Shown here: positions 11,864 through 17,882 of the stretch, piece after piece | How positions within the stretch are numbered: the stretch's first letter is position 1 | Layout: each line of letters opens with the position of its first letter | Translations under genes and position numbers: made by a program | Notes under the pieces: model-generated | Seen by the model: only the letters and a program-made list of their open reading frames with translations | Database searches by the model: none | Told to the model about the DNA's origin: nothing | NCBI GenBank assembly: GCA_001784635.1 | Contig: MFRS01000019.1 | Span: 40,288-59,616, forward strand | Direction of reading: 5' to 3' | DNA length: 19,329 nucleotides | Source: Candidatus Micrarchaeota archaeon RBG_16_49_10 | GTDB lineage: Archaea; Aenigmatarchaeota; Aenigmatarchaeia; CG10238-14

Positions 11864-11946
11864 AGGGTGTGTCGGTTTTAGCCCGTCTTCTGTTTTCAAG
11901 ATAGCATTCGTCTAAGCGCCTGCGGCTTGCATCTCACCGGAAGCCT
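11864..11946 (-). repeat. 3' end of RNase P RNA gene (copy within the intact gene)
   Basis: Identical over 83 bases to 11000-11082. The repeat boundary at 11864 is the last base of the P1 helix of the RNA, and the inner boundary at 11946 lies in the P-helix region between the conserved 3' elements and the specificity domain. Confidence 0.95.
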
Positions 11947-12126
11947 TGATCCGTTTCATCCCTGACCGCCCGACGTCCTTTGCAATCATCCCATTGGGGC
12001 GTTCGGGTACCGTTTCTGATATCAAGGCAAACCTCTCGGCTTCCCTAGTCTTCGGGTCCCTCAATGGACGGAACTTCCTCACCCTCCTTTTGGCGGGAGG
12101 GCGAAGCTATCTAACCAACTCACCCT
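11864..12126 (-). ncRNA. rnpB: RNase P RNA, archaeal type
   Basis: Read on the minus strand, this region has the conserved blocks of RNase P RNA in the right order: GAGGAAGUUCCGUCC (12066-12080), CAGAAACGG (12010-12018), UUAGACGAAUG (11905-11915) and ACAGAAGACGGGCU (11880-11893). The ends pair to form P1: AGGGUGAGUUGGUU at the 5' end with AACCGACACACCCU at the 3' end gives 13 pairs around one A-A mismatch, which fixes the RNA at about 263 nt. That is short for an archaeal form. It is the catalytic subunit that removes 5' leaders from pre-tRNAs, with archaeal protein partners. The 3' third is duplicated at 11000-11082. Confidence 0.95.
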
Positions 12127-12147
12127 GTAAGAGATTGGACCTTGCCG

Positions 12148-12154
12148 TATTTAA
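12148..12154 (-). promoter_or_regulatory. TATA box of rnpB
   Basis: The minus strand reads TTAAATA, ending 22 bases before the predicted first base of the RNA at 12126. This is the expected spacing for a transcript that starts at the mature 5' end. Confidence 0.6.
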
Positions 12155-12195
12155 CATTAACGCAATTGCATTAGTGGCTGTTTAAAAAGTTGAAA

Positions 12196-12534
12196 TTAGA
12201 ACATTCTCCTCTCTTTCCCATTAGCAACTATTATAAATCCCGTAAGCCGATGTGGATAAACAAAAGTCACAATCCCTTTTCTGCTGACATCGACCATGTA
12301 GCCGCCCTGCATAGGCCCAGAGTGTAAATGACAATTTTCGCCGACATCAAGACCTTTTAACGATTCCAGATTTTCCATAAATGAAGAAGTAAATAATACG
12401 AACTCCGCTGAACCTGCTGAGTACCGTGAGCCATAATCGAGAGTGTCAACTGTTGGCATATATAGGTGATGGGTTCCATGGCCAAACTCGGCTTTGCCGG
12501 TCAAAACAGGTGTTTTTTTACTAAAAATACCCAT
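12196..12534 (-). CDS. Small protein of unknown function, 112 aa
   Basis: The start ATG 12534 (MGIFSKKTPVLTGKAEFGHG) has TTTAAAT about 22 bases upstream, giving a leaderless message. The protein is beta-rich and His/Gly-rich: GHGTHHLYMPTVDTLDYGSR, a strand FVLFTSSFMENL, GENCHLHSGPMQGGYMVDVS and a C-terminal pair of strands (GIVTFVYPHRLTGFIIVANG). It has no signal peptide or membrane helix. The histidines could bind a metal, but no known motif is recognised. It lies immediately upstream of rnpB on the same strand and is divergent from L37e. Confidence 0.6.
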   Translation of the reverse strand: MGIFSKKTPVLTGKAEFGHGTHHLYMPTVDTLDYGSRYSAGSAEFVLFTSSFMENLESLKGLDVGENCHLHSGPMQGGYMVDVSRKGIVTFVYPHRLTGFIIVANGKERRMF

Positions 12535-12626
12535 GCAATAAATACCGGATTAAAAGATTTAAACCCTGACAAACCCATCCGGAAGGCTTATTAATAATTA
12601 ACGGCATTAAAGTATGTAGTGATTCG

Positions 12627-12812
12627 ATGAGCAAGGGGACCCCATCCAAGGGAAAGCACAACAAGAGGAGCCACGTCCTGTGCAGGAGGTGCGGCAAGAG
12701 GGCCTTCCACATCAGGAAGAGGGAGTGCTCGGCCTGCGGGTATGGCTCTAGTTCCAAACTCCAGACCTACGCCTGGCAGCGGAGGACACTGAACGGGGTA
12801 AGGACAAAGTAA
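12627..12812 (+). CDS. rpl37e: Large subunit ribosomal protein L37e
   Basis: The 61-residue sequence starts MSKGTPSKGKHNKRSHVLCR and carries a four-cysteine zinc ribbon, C-RRC...EC-SAC (C19, C22, C34, C37), followed by YGSSSKLQTYAWQRR, all typical of archaeal and eukaryotic L37e. It is a small basic zinc protein that binds 23S rRNA in the large subunit. Size is normal. GTGAT six bases or so before the ATG can pair with the 16S 3' end, so this gene probably has a short leader, unlike its leaderless neighbours. In many archaea L37e follows an Sm-like gene; here the upstream gene is divergent. Confidence 0.95.
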   Translation: MSKGTPSKGKHNKRSHVLCRRCGKRAFHIRKRECSACGYGSSSKLQTYAWQRRTLNGVRTK

Positions 12813-12845
12813 AGGATTTAAAGTTTACTTTCTTATTAAAGATTC

Positions 12846-13052
12846 ATGACTTGGTTATATCGTATCCCAAAGGATTATTTAACCCCTGCAGAACCAAAAC
12901 TAAGAGCAGGAGCTAATGCTTATTTACAAGGCGTCGGCGAAGTTATGATACATAGATTAGGTGTTACCAACGCCATAATAATATATACTGAAAGATTGAA
13001 ATCCCCTCCAATAATTCCGGGGGCTGTTCTGTTACAGGCGTACACAAAATAA
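12846..13052 (+). CDS. Small protein of unknown function, 68 aa
   Basis: ATG 12846 (MTWLYRIPKDYLTPAEPKLR) has TTTAAAG about 22 bases upstream, after the L37e stop, so it could have its own leaderless promoter. The sequence contains a helical AGANAYLQGVGEVMIHRLG stretch and a hydrophobic strand NAIIIYTERL. Codon use is more AT-rich than in L37e. I recognise no family. It may be a small cytosolic protein; the clear promoter spacing is the main support. Confidence 0.5.
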   Translation: MTWLYRIPKDYLTPAEPKLRAGANAYLQGVGEVMIHRLGVTNAIIIYTERLKSPPIIPGAVLLQAYTK

Positions 13053-13090
13053 CTATTTCTCTTCCAAACCGGAAATTAAACGAGAGGTAG

Positions 13091-13612
13091 ATTGCATTAA
13101 ACCAGAGCTATATCCTTCCTGAAAGCCTCAAAGACGAATTTAGGAAGCCTTTCGACAGGGTTTTCCAGTCCTTTTCCGAAATCCTTGACGAGATAAAGGG
13201 GAAGAAGGTAGTCTGCGTCGGCGACAGCGTAAGCTACTTCGCCCTCAAGGAAGGCATAGAGCCGGACATTTTGGTGTATGACAGGAGGGAGATGCGGGAA
13301 GAGGTCAAAAGGGAGAAGATAGAGGCTATTGAGGCCTTCTGCTTCGCGGAGATAGCTGTCAAAAACCCACCCAGCACAATAACCTCGGAGGCCTGGCTCG
13401 CTGCCAAAAAGACCTTGGGGATGAAGGAGAAGGTGAAGATATTCGTCGACGGCGAGGAGGACCTGCTCGTCATGCCGTTCGTGCTGGAGGGCGATGAAGG
13501 ATTGGTAATCATCTACGGGCTCATGGACAGGGGCTTTGTCCTCGTGAACGTTAATAAGTCTATAAAAGAAAAATGTAGAAAGCTACTTGGAAGGATGGAG
13601 AAGGGCCTATAG
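13091..13612 (+). CDS. GTP-dependent dephospho-CoA kinase (DUF359), no canonical start codon
   Basis: The frame encodes the archaeal GTP-dependent dephospho-CoA kinase, which phosphorylates dephospho-CoA in the last step of coenzyme A synthesis. Landmarks are YILPESLKDEFRKPF near the N-terminus, VCVGDSVSYFAL, PDILVYDRR, NPPSTITSEAW and VDGEEDLLVMPFVL. About 60 residues of this conserved region precede the first ATG/GTG/TTG in frame (TTG 13271), so the true start must be earlier. The frame is closed by TAG 13088-13090, and ATT 13091 is the first available codon, directly after a GAGAGGT site (13083-13088); TTA 13097 has better spacing but is not a known start. The stop codon TAG 13610-13612 lies inside the tRNA-Lys gene. 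With the ATT start the protein has 173 residues, normal for the family. Confidence 0.85.
   Translation: MALNQSYILPESLKDEFRKPFDRVFQSFSEILDEIKGKKVVCVGDSVSYFALKEGIEPDILVYDRREMREEVKREKIEAIEAFCFAEIAVKNPPSTITSEAWLAAKKTLGMKEKVKIFVDGEEDLLVMPFVLEGDEGLVIIYGLMDRGFVLVNVNKSIKEKCRKLLGRMEKGL
13561..13568 (+). promoter_or_regulatory. TATA box of tRNA-Lys inside the kinase gene
   Basis: TATAAAAG lies 35 bases before the first base of the tRNA. Transcription would start near 13588, leaving a leader of about 15 bases to be removed by RNase P. The box is within the kinase coding sequence. Confidence 0.5.
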
Positions 13613-13676
13613 CTCAGCATGGTAGAGCAGCGGACTTTTAATCCGTTGGTCGAGGGTTCGAATCCCTCTGGGCCCA
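13603..13676 (+). tRNA. tRNA-Lys (anticodon UUU)
   Basis: A full cloverleaf can be drawn: acceptor GGGCCUA with UGGGCCC, D arm GCUC/GAGC, anticodon stem GCGGA/UCCGU around loop CUUUUAA (anticodon UUU), T arm GAGGG-UUCGAAU-CCCUC, discriminator A at 13676. CCA is not encoded. No intron. Its first ten bases overlap the end of the kinase gene. Confidence 0.97.
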
Positions 13677-13728
13677 TTCCTGTTTTATAGGAAATAATTT
13701 TCTGTTAAAGATATTTGAATTTGTCAGG

Positions 13729-14193
13729 TCACTCAATTTTTTTAGGATTTATTTTTAAGATTTTTTTGAGCTTTGGGTATGTCACATCTAGGAAATCTAG
13801 AGCCTTATTTGCGAACTCGGCGTCCAGCCCCTTTCCGTAATATTTTATACCATTTCTGAAATATCTTAAATCGTTTGCAAACCTCACTTCAGATTCTGAA
13901 AAGTCCAGCTTTCTTAAATACGATATTTCCGCTTCATGGGCAGATAAACCTGAGATGTTAAAGCCGCTCATGAACAGCTTAGCCCTTATCAATTCCATGA
14001 ACACATCATATGCCGCCTCGACAAAATAGTTTGCATTTTCATTGTTCACCCCAATTTTGTCATGAATTTTTTTCAGGAAGGCTTTCCTCTTTTCAGCCTC
14101 TTCAATAAGGGATGCCGCTCTTGAAGGATCCGCCCTTTGCTTTTTAACGATGCCTTCTTTTATGAACTCTTCAAAATTTCTAAGGGGTCTCAT
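13729..14193 (-). CDS. HEPN-domain protein paired with nucleotidyltransferase
   Basis: The 154-residue helical protein has the four-helix HEPN pattern, with the core at about residues 53-125: ANYFVEAAYDVFMELIRAKL and then RFANDLRYFRNGIKYYGKGL. The catalytic RNase motif of HEPN toxins is R-x4-6-H; here R113-N114 is followed by Tyr118-Tyr119 where His is expected. It may be inactive as an RNase, or belong to the RN-x-x-x-YYG variant that I recall in archaeal pairs. Its ATG overlaps the stop codon of the nucleotidyltransferase gene (ATGA), so the two are one unit resembling HepT/MntA toxin-antitoxin modules, in which the transferase modifies and inactivates the HEPN toxin. A plain housekeeping substrate-binding role is also possible. 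Confidence 0.8.
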   Translation of the reverse strand: MRPLRNFEEFIKEGIVKKQRADPSRAASLIEEAEKRKAFLKKIHDKIGVNNENANYFVEAAYDVFMELIRAKLFMSGFNISGLSAHEAEISYLRKLDFSESEVRFANDLRYFRNGIKYYGKGLDAEFANKALDFLDVTYPKLKKILKINPKKIE

Positions 14194-14729
14194 AATTGGA
14201 TTCCTCCCTTTAAAACTATACCACTGACAATGTTCTCCCTCAAATTTTTGTTTACCTCGTCCAGATTCTTGCAGAAATAAATGGAGATCTGTCTTTCAAA
14301 GATTTTATCAAATTTCGCCAAATTGACTCCCCTTTCTTTCGATCCTATAATGGCTATGTCTATGTCGGAAGTAATTGTATCTTCACCAAAGGAATAACTT
14401 CCAAAAAGGACAATTGTAGCCTCTGGAAAATTATCAGACAGATATTCGACTATTCCTGAATCATAAATAAACCTCAAATTCTCAACCCTTTTTAGCATAA
14501 AAACCTTGGGGTTATTTTTGTCCAATTCTATCGAAAGTCTTTTAGATTCTCTATCCTTTGTGACTATAATTAAACCTTCTCCTTCGAGCCCTTTCAGAGA
14601 TTTCGAGATTGCCGTTGGCGAAACTTTTAGTGGTTTTGCTAGACTTCTTGCGTTGAAGGTCATACCCGATTTCATAAAAAGATACCTGAGTATTTCCTGC
14701 TGGAGTATTGTGAATCTTGGTTTATTCAT
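14190..14729 (-). CDS. Winged-helix / MNT nucleotidyltransferase fusion
   Basis: The 179-residue protein joins an N-terminal winged helix (ILQQEILRYLFMKSG, ARSLAKPLKVSPTAISKSLK, residues 5-70) to a minimal nucleotidyltransferase domain with the G-S-x10-D-x-D motif (FGSYSFGEDTITSDIDIAII; Gly110, Ser111, Asp122, Asp124). The third acidic residue, usually on a following strand, is not evident: the strand reads ERQISIYF. MntA-type partners transfer AMP to a HEPN toxin. The fused winged helix would let the protein repress its own promoter, and three half-sites with a perfect 16-bp palindrome lie immediately upstream. The stop overlaps the HEPN start. ATG 14729 is chosen because AT-rich TATA-like sequence stands directly before it. 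Confidence 0.85.
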   Translation of the reverse strand: MNKPRFTILQQEILRYLFMKSGMTFNARSLAKPLKVSPTAISKSLKGLEGEGLIIVTKDRESKRLSIELDKNNPKVFMLKRVENLRFIYDSGIVEYLSDNFPEATIVLFGSYSFGEDTITSDIDIAIIGSKERGVNLAKFDKIFERQISIYFCKNLDEVNKNLRENIVSGIVLKGGIQL

Positions 14730-14736
14730 ATGAACT

Positions 14737-14772
14737 CAAGTTTATATATAGAAACTTAAGTTTATAAACTTA
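14737..14772 (-). promoter_or_regulatory. AAGTTT/AAACTT operator and promoter of the HEPN-MNT unit
   Basis: TAAGTTTATAAACTTA (14757-14772) is a perfect 16-bp palindrome and contains a TATA box at the right distance for a start just before ATG 14729. A further CAAGTTT (14737-14743) and AAACTTA (14752-14758) form a second inverted pair around TATATA. Operator sites laid over the TATA boxes fit repression by the winged helix of the neighbouring gene. Confidence 0.6.
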
Positions 14773-14843
14773 CTGTTACCGCACATTTTGTACTGTACTA
14801 TCCCACCACATAGGTTACAATTCTATGCTAAGAATACCATTCG

Positions 14844-16430
14844 TCACATTTTCCTTGAATGCTCTGCTGTCATGGCAATCTCTTTCTGCACTTTCTTTTC
14901 CCTGAAAGTGTAAGGCACGTAAATCTCCTCTCCTGTATGTGGGTTGACGCCGGTGTAATACATGCAGGTGCTGGCGCTCATCGGGGTTGGCGTGAACATC
15001 TGGACTATTGCATTCCCACCCAAACCCTTTATGAAAAGTTTCAACTCTTCAGCCTCCTTTTCCGAGCTGCCCGGATGGGCCACTATGAAATAATATTTCA
15101 GGTATTTCCCGCTTCCCTTACTCGCCCTTTGAAAGGTCTGTGAAAATTTGTCCAGCTTGCCCGAAAAATACTTATTCATTAGAATGAGCACATCCTTGCT
15201 GCAATGCTCTGGCGCTATCTTCAGGAAACCTGAAGTGTGGTGTTCAGTCACATCTTTTATATACTCCTCGCTGTCGACGGCAATGTCATACCTTATGCCT
15301 GAGCGGACAAATATCTTTTTCACCCCCTCAATCTGCCTGGCTTTCCCCATTAACGATATGAGTTTGGAGTGGCTCCTGTCAAGCTTCTTGCATCTCAGGC
15401 AGTTTACGCCGCAGCCATCGCAGTCCATGCCAAACATGTTGGCAGAAGGCCCCCCTAAATCGTCTATGTAACCTTTGAAATCCTTATGTTCAGTCAGCCT
15501 CTTGATTTCTCCCAAAATGGATTTTTCTGAACGGGAAACTATGTGTGTCCCCTGGTGCAAGGCTATCGAGCAGAAACTGCAATTCCCTATGCAGCCCCTG
15601 TGCGTGACGACGCTAAACTGCATGCCTTTGAAGTAGTTAGCTTCAGGCGGCACAGTTCTTGAATATCCCAACTCATATATGTGGTCCAACTCCTTTTGGG
15701 TATATCTATGGCTTCGGTACTGAAGGATGAACTTGTCGCCTGTCTTTTGCGCCAAATCGGCATCGTTGCTGATCGCCATCTGCATTTCGCAGAACTTGGT
15801 TTTTTCATTGGATACGTCATCAAAGGATGGTATTTCTTTGAAGCCCTTTGGGACATGGTTCCTCGCTATGCAAGTCCCCTCTATCCCATCCAGCGGTTGG
15901 CCCTTCTCGTATCTTCTTGCTATCTCGACTATCGCATGTTCGGCATTCCCATAGGCAAGTATGTCCGCCCTCGTATCCAGCAGTATGGACCTCCTCACCT
16001 TGTTGGACCAATAATCATAATGGGCCAGTCGCCTGAGGGATGCTTCAACACCTCCTATGACTATCGGCGAGTTTTTGAAATTCTTCCTCACCATGTTGGA
16101 ATAGACTGTGACCGCCCTGTCAGGCTTCAGCGACCTGTACTTCCTATGCCTGTCATCTCTCCTGCTTTTGAGCAAGGGTGTGTAGTTATCCAGCATGCTG
16201 TCCATGGCGCCGGATGAAATCCCGAAGAATAACCGCGGTTCTCCGAGTTTTGTAAAGTCCCTGTCTTTCTTCCAGTCAGGCGTCTGTATTATCCCTACCT
16301 TGTACCCCTCGTTATCCAATACCCTTGCTATGACACTTGTGCCTGTTAGAGGGTGATCTATGTATACATCGCCCGTTATTAGTATCACGTCGAATTTCTC
16401 TCTTTTCAGCAAGGGGCTAAGGGATATCAT
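14844..16430 (-). CDS. YgiQ-family radical SAM protein (UPF0313)
   Basis: The 528-residue protein has a cobalamin-binding-like N-terminal domain (FDVILITGDVYIDHPLTGTS, VIARVLDNEGYKVGIIQTPD) and a radical SAM core with Cys280, Cys284 and Cys287 (THRGCIGNCSFCSIALHQG), which bind the 4Fe-4S cluster and SAM. Later marks of the YgiQ family are DLGGPSANMFGMDC with additional cysteines (CDGCGVNCLRC), APEHCS, FIVAHPGS and FTPTPMSASTCMYYTG. Length is somewhat below bacterial YgiQ (about 700), since the C-terminal extension is absent. The reaction is unknown for the family. ATG 16430 precedes a short AT-rich region with CTTTAA-like promoter sequence. It is divergent from the YvcK-like gene. Confidence 0.93.
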   Translation of the reverse strand: MISLSPLLKREKFDVILITGDVYIDHPLTGTSVIARVLDNEGYKVGIIQTPDWKKDRDFTKLGEPRLFFGISSGAMDSMLDNYTPLLKSRRDDRHRKYRSLKPDRAVTVYSNMVRKNFKNSPIVIGGVEASLRRLAHYDYWSNKVRRSILLDTRADILAYGNAEHAIVEIARRYEKGQPLDGIEGTCIARNHVPKGFKEIPSFDDVSNEKTKFCEMQMAISNDADLAQKTGDKFILQYRSHRYTQKELDHIYELGYSRTVPPEANYFKGMQFSVVTHRGCIGNCSFCSIALHQGTHIVSRSEKSILGEIKRLTEHKDFKGYIDDLGGPSANMFGMDCDGCGVNCLRCKKLDRSHSKLISLMGKARQIEGVKKIFVRSGIRYDIAVDSEEYIKDVTEHHTSGFLKIAPEHCSKDVLILMNKYFSGKLDKFSQTFQRASKGSGKYLKYYFIVAHPGSSEKEAEELKLFIKGLGGNAIVQMFTPTPMSASTCMYYTGVNPHTGEEIYVPYTFREKKVQKEIAMTAEHSRKM

Positions 16431-16469
16431 ATAACTTTAAGAGTGATTATTGTTTATATGTCTTAACTT

Positions 16470-16580
16470 CATCGAATGTTCGGGATGTAAACACGCTCGC
16501 CAGAAAACAGCCATGAAGTCAAGGTGTGCGATTGTCCCGAAGGCAAATGCTTCGACGGCAACGAATGTATTTCAGTATAG
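16470..16580 (+). pseudogene. Possible remnant of a cysteine-rich small protein gene
   Basis: In the 300-base gap between the YgiQ and YvcK-like genes, one plus frame reads FIECSGCKHARQKTAMK and a second, shifted frame reads VKVCDCPEGKCFDGNECISV to TAG 16578-16580. Six cysteines spaced as in small secreted or metal-binding domains are unlikely in random AT-rich sequence, but no single frame spans both parts. I take it as a frameshifted remnant. The origin is not known. Confidence 0.35.
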
Positions 16581-16600
16581 GTTGTTTTTAATTTATGTTA

Positions 16601-16633
16601 TTTTTTAACGTTAAAAAAACTTTTTTAGCGTTT
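16601..16633. promoter_or_regulatory. TTTTTTAACGTTAAAAAA palindrome with a second half-site
   Basis: A perfect 18-bp palindrome (16601-16618) is followed by TTTTTTAGCGTT, a near copy of its left half. The block lies about 100 bases before the YvcK-like start and after the cysteine-rich remnant. It may be an operator or a two-way T-rich terminator. Confidence 0.35.
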
Positions 16634-16730
16634 GGCTATTCCCCTGCCCGTTTTTCCCTATTTCTTGAAAGTGCCTAAAAAACGGCTTTTAAGAGGCATT
16701 AAAATACGCTTTTCACCAATACTATCAAGC

Positions 16731-17861
16731 ATGGGCCGAAGGAAGGTGGTCATTCTAGGCGGTGGCAGCGGCCCTTTAGCAACATTGGAGCTTGCGGACT
16801 ACGATTACGACATCACCGTGATAAGCTCTGTGGCCGATGACGGCGGGAGCACTGGAAAAATCCTCGAAGGGAACCCTCAAATCCTTCCCCCAGGCGACAT
16901 AAGGCGAGCAATTTCCCATTCTTCCAGGAACGAGCTCTTCAGCAAGGATAGGCTTGAAAGCAGGATTTCCTATGACTGCCCAGTTGAGTCACCTACATTA
17001 AGGAGTTTATTGGGTTATTATGGCGACGAGGCATACGCTTCCGAAGTGGTGAGGGCATTCCAGGACTTTGGTAACAGGGGGGCTGTCGACGAGCCTTTGG
17101 AGATTGAAAACCTCAAGGGACACCCTCTCGGGAACCTCATGTTGGCCGCGCTCATGCTCAACAGAGGCAACGCCGAAGGGGTGAAGATGTTCTGCAGAAT
17201 GGCCGAGACTTCGGTGGATGTCCTTCCCGCATCCGAGACTCCTACGACCTTCTGTTTCATGGACAGGGAAATGAAAAAGCCGTCGAACGGCGAGCATTTG
17301 CTGGACGATCCCCAAAGGCAGGCAAACCCCATCGAAACCTGCTGGCTAGACCCTTGGGTAGAGCCCTACAGGAAGGCATTGAAAGCAATAGATGAGGCGG
17401 ACGCCGTCATCATATCCCCGACCAGCTTCTACGCCAACATGATAACGATACTCCTCATTCCCGAGTTTGCGGGAGCGCTCAAAGACAAGCTGGTCATTTG
17501 GGTCGGCAACATAATGACCGAGTGGAACCAGACAGCCTACTCCGAATTTGCGCTGACGGGCATAGGACACATGGACCTCCTGAAAAAGTACCTGGAGAGG
17601 TACCCCGATGCTGTGCTTGCCCCGAAGATGAAAAGGCAGGAGCTCGGCGAGGTCTTCGGGAACTATGAGAGGGAAGGGGCTTCCCCAGTTCTCTACAGGA
17701 GGAGGGATTTCGAGGAGAAGGGGATAAGGTACACCGAAAAGGACGACATGATAGACATCGTCGAGGAGTATGACAACAAGGGCGTGCTGAACAACGTCCT
17801 TAGGCACAGGCCCGACAAGGTGGCGGAGTACCTTGACGCGATGCTGAGGAAATATTTATAG
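16731..17861 (+). CDS. YvcK/CofD-like protein
   Basis: From ATG 16731 the protein has 376 residues. It opens with the nucleotide-sugar-binding GGGSGP loop (RKVVILGGGSGPLATLE), ITVISSVADDGGSTGKIL, a PPGDIRR segment and GHPLGNLMLAALML, all typical of the YvcK/CofD superfamily (Rossmann-like). In YvcK of Bacillus these bind UDP-sugars and the protein affects central carbon metabolism and cell shape; CofD makes coenzyme F420 precursor. The usual G-P-G-S-L-Y loop reads ISPTSFYANMI here, so substrate use may differ. A longer frame begins at 16632 but a TTAAAATA box 26 bases before 16731 supports the shorter start. The glycosylase gene follows 21 bases later. Confidence 0.85.
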   Translation: MGRRKVVILGGGSGPLATLELADYDYDITVISSVADDGGSTGKILEGNPQILPPGDIRRAISHSSRNELFSKDRLESRISYDCPVESPTLRSLLGYYGDEAYASEVVRAFQDFGNRGAVDEPLEIENLKGHPLGNLMLAALMLNRGNAEGVKMFCRMAETSVDVLPASETPTTFCFMDREMKKPSNGEHLLDDPQRQANPIETCWLDPWVEPYRKALKAIDEADAVIISPTSFYANMITILLIPEFAGALKDKLVIWVGNIMTEWNQTAYSEFALTGIGHMDLLKKYLERYPDAVLAPKMKRQELGEVFGNYEREGASPVLYRRRDFEEKGIRYTEKDDMIDIVEEYDNKGVLNNVLRHRPDKVAEYLDAMLRKYL

Positions 17862-17882
17862 GCTTCCATACAAAAAAAGTTT

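Noticed and set aside
11946..12185. Plus-strand ORF of 79 codons
   Set aside because: It lies antisense to the RNase P RNA gene and its promoter, whose conserved blocks and P1 pairing explain the sequence.
15681..16217. Plus-strand ORF of 178 codons
   Set aside because: It is antisense to the YgiQ-family gene, whose protein has clear family motifs throughout. The long opposite frame is a composition effect.
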